Origin: Streptomyces sp. WM4235
Lineage (GTDB): Bacteria > Actinomycetota > Actinomycetes > Streptomycetales > Streptomycetaceae
Reading direction: 5' to 3'
DNA: 15,081 bases
NCBI RefSeq assembly: GCF_001279725.1
Contig: NZ_LGDE01000009.1
Location: 1-15,081 of the forward strand
How positions within the stretch are numbered: the stretch's first letter is position 1; every line of letters begins with the position of its first letter. Shown piece by piece: positions 13,758-15,081 of the stretch. The translations under genes were made by a program, and so were the position numbers. The notes beneath the pieces were generated by a model that ran no database searches, had not been told where the DNA came from, and was given only the letters and a program-made list of their open reading frames with translations.

Positions 13758-14705
13758 GTGCTCACGATCATGATCACTGGTGCGGCCGGCTTCGTCGGAA
13801 GCCATGTCACACGTGAAGCCGGCCGTCATGGCGCGGCACTGACGGTGATGACCCACCACCGCCCGCCCTCGGAGTCCGCCTCCGCCGCCTCCTCCGCCGG
13901 CCCCGTCCGTGTCGTACGGGCCGACCTCGCCGACCCGCGCTCGCTGCGGGGAGTGTGCGAGGGAATCGACGTACTGCTGCACTGCGCCTCCCGCATCGGC
14001 GGGACGGCCGAGGACAACGAGGCCGTCAACGCCCGGGGCACCGCCGCCCTGGTCGCCGAGGCCCGACGTGCGGGAGTGTCCCGCATCGTGTACCTCGGCA
14101 CCGCGTCCGTCTACGGGCGGGGCACCTACCACCGTGCCCGTCCGGAGCGGCTCACCCGCCGCCCGTCCTCGCCCACCTCCCGAACCCGGGCGGCGGCGGA
14201 GGACACGGTCCTGGACGCCGGCGGGATCGTACTGCGCCCCCACCTCGTGTACGGCTGGGGAGACCGCTGGGTCGTGCCGGGCCTGGTCCGGCTCCTGAAC
14301 GCGCTGCCCGGCGGCGTGCCGGACTGGAACGCGCGCATGTCCGTGGTCTCCGCGGCCGAACTGGCCACCCTGCTGGTGGGAGTCGCACGCGCACCGGCCA
14401 CGAACCTGACCGCGTCCGTCTACCACGCCTCCCACCCCCGCCCCGTCACCGCGGCGGCGCTGCTGGCCGCGGTGGCCCGCTGCGCCGGACTGCCCCCCAC
14501 GAGGGGAGGCCCGACGGTCGACGAAGCACGCGCCCTCATGGCGGGGGACGCGTACGCGACGAAGGCGATCGACATGCTGGCCACCAGCCACTGGTTCGAC
14601 TGCGCACCCTTGTGGACCGATCTCCGCATGGTGCCCGGCCCGGGATTCGAGGAGGAATTCCCCGCGACGGGGGAGTGGTATCGGGAACTGGTCCGGGCGG
14701 CCTGA
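13758..14705 (+). CDS. NAD-dependent epimerase/dehydratase-family protein of the GBL locus
   Basis: 315 aa, GTG start with GGGAG about 8 nt upstream. The Rossmann motif GAAGFVG (residues 8-14) and the CAS segment after strand 4 are typical of extended short-chain dehydrogenases. LGTASVYG supplies Ser117, and VLRPHLVYGWGDRW follows. Where the family has the catalytic YxxxK, this protein reads TSRTR (140-144), so Tyr and Lys are both replaced. Its position 22 bp after afsA suggests a role in finishing the butyrolactone, for example a reduction or stereochemical change, as proposed for similar genes beside other afsA homologues. The lost YxxxK means it may work by another mechanism or mainly bind ligand. 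Confidence 0.82.
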   Translation: MLTIMITGAAGFVGSHVTREAGRHGAALTVMTHHRPPSESASAASSAGPVRVVRADLADPRSLRGVCEGIDVLLHCASRIGGTAEDNEAVNARGTAALVAEARRAGVSRIVYLGTASVYGRGTYHRARPERLTRRPSSPTSRTRAAAEDTVLDAGGIVLRPHLVYGWGDRWVVPGLVRLLNALPGGVPDWNARMSVVSAAELATLLVGVARAPATNLTASVYHASHPRPVTAAALLAAVARCAGLPPTRGGPTVDEARALMAGDAYATKAIDMLATSHWFDCAPLWTDLRMVPGPGFEEEFPATGEWYRELVRAA

Positions 14706-14719
14706 CCGGATATCGCCCC

Positions 14720-14752
14720 GCGGGTGCGGCGGCCTCGTGCTGCCGCACCCGC
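14720..14752 (+). terminator. Terminator hairpin after the afsA-epimerase operon
   Basis: GCGGGTGCGGC and GCCGCACCCGC form an 11-bp perfect stem with an 11-nt loop, 15 nt after the epimerase stop. Confidence 0.7.
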
Positions 14753-14828
14753 ACACGATGCACGCGTTCGGGTCCTCGTCCGACCGGTTTGACGCACACC
14801 TGGCCGTTTCTTTCCCAAATTTCGACAC

Positions 14829-14853
14829 AGGCGCATGACGGATGTATGCGCCT
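14829..14853. repeat. 8-bp inverted repeat upstream of the carboxylase gene
   Basis: AGGCGCAT and ATGCGCCT are perfect inverted arms around 9 nt. The repeat overlaps a weak promoter candidate, TTGGCG (14853-14858), 17 nt, TAAACG (14876-14881), so it could be an operator of the downstream carboxylase gene. Confidence 0.45.
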
Positions 14854-14949
14854 TGGCGTTTCTGACGCAGTCCTGTAAACGGGCTCATTGAACAAATGGC
14901 CGAACACCGCACAGTCTGGTGACTCCGAATGAGTCAGGAGACGTTCATC

Positions 14950-15081
14950 GTGCGCAAGGTGCTCATCGCCAACCGTGGTGAAATCGCTGTCCGCGTTGCT
15001 CGGGCTTGCCGGGATGCGGGTATCGGGAGTGTGGCTGTCTACGCGGATCCGGATCGGGACGCTCTGCATGTGCGTGTGGCG
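14950..15081 (+). CDS. accA: Acetyl/propionyl-CoA carboxylase alpha (biotin carboxylase) subunit, 5' end only
   Basis: The first 44 codons are visible: [20 protein letters not shown] followed by [20 protein letters not shown]. This is the conserved start of the biotin carboxylase domain in actinomycete AccA-type subunits, which also carry a biotin-carrier domain at the far end (outside the window). The complex carboxylates acyl-CoA to make malonyl- or methylmalonyl-CoA for lipids and polyketides. I chose the GTG at 14950, which has AGGAG 9 nt upstream and matches the usual [10 protein letters not shown] start; an ATG at 14929 is in frame but lacks a ribosome site. Third-position GC is only about 64 percent, clearly below the neighbouring genes. 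The gene is cut by the window edge. Confidence 0.85.
   Translation, partial: MRKVLIANRGEIAVRVARACRDAGIGSVAVYADPDRDALHVRVA

Noticed and set aside
13955..14878. 307-codon alternative plus frame over the epimerase gene
   Set aside because: Arg/Gly/Pro-rich shadow; the other frame has the Rossmann motif and epimerase signatures.

Overview
The window is high-GC DNA with strong third-position GC bias, GTG starts and long shadow frames. It carries an AfsA-type gamma-butyrolactone (GBL) synthase gene, an ArpA/ScbR-type receptor gene and the start of an AccA-type carboxylase gene. Together these point to a Streptomyces or Kitasatospora-like actinomycete. Nothing indicates a plasmid, phage, IS element or CRISPR array. 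All identifications come from reading the sequence; no search was run.

Left part (1-4512). A perfect 21-bp palindrome at 366-386 matches the rifamycin-associated element (RAE) as I remember it. It lies upstream of a FAD monooxygenase that closely resembles rifampicin monooxygenase (Rox), so this looks like an inducible rifamycin-resistance unit. The palindrome also contains possible -35 elements pointing both ways, and an unlisted partial reading frame runs off the left edge on the minus strand. Next come a translationally coupled pair of small conserved hypothetical genes, a gene-poor 240-bp stretch, and a 12-helix MFS transporter.

Middle (4513-8421). A decayed PucR-type regulator (in-frame stop, conserved HTH still readable) lies antisense next to a compact regulon: a 14-helix DHA2-type MFS exporter, a TetR regulator and a divergent SGNH/GDSL hydrolase. 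Three copies of the same 16-bp operator (ATACG-N6-CGTAY) sit inside the exporter promoter, across the tetR start codon and inside the hydrolase promoter. This suggests a closed three-gene circuit. A 54-bp perfect palindrome separates the convergent exporter and tetR genes.

Right part (8422-14705) is a GBL signalling locus: a soluble histidine kinase, a TetR regulator, an ArpA/ScbR-type receptor, an OmpR-type response regulator, AfsA and an NAD-dependent epimerase/dehydratase. The kinase and response-regulator genes are 1.8 kb apart but have almost identical promoters (28 of 31 bases), each with an ARE-like palindrome between -35 and -10. The afsA promoter has the same -35/N19/-10 layout, and a weaker ARE-like site precedes the receptor gene. 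The likely logic is that the receptor represses afsA, its own gene and a split two-component system, and GBL made by AfsA (perhaps with the epimerase) releases all of them together. The kinase is of the HisKA_3 type that normally pairs with LuxR-type regulators, so its pairing with an OmpR-type regulator would be unusual. This is the best candidate for an undescribed system here.

Right edge (14706-15081). A terminator-like hairpin and a short inverted repeat precede a truncated gene for the biotin-carboxylase subunit of an acyl-CoA carboxylase, which is probably ordinary chromosomal backbone.
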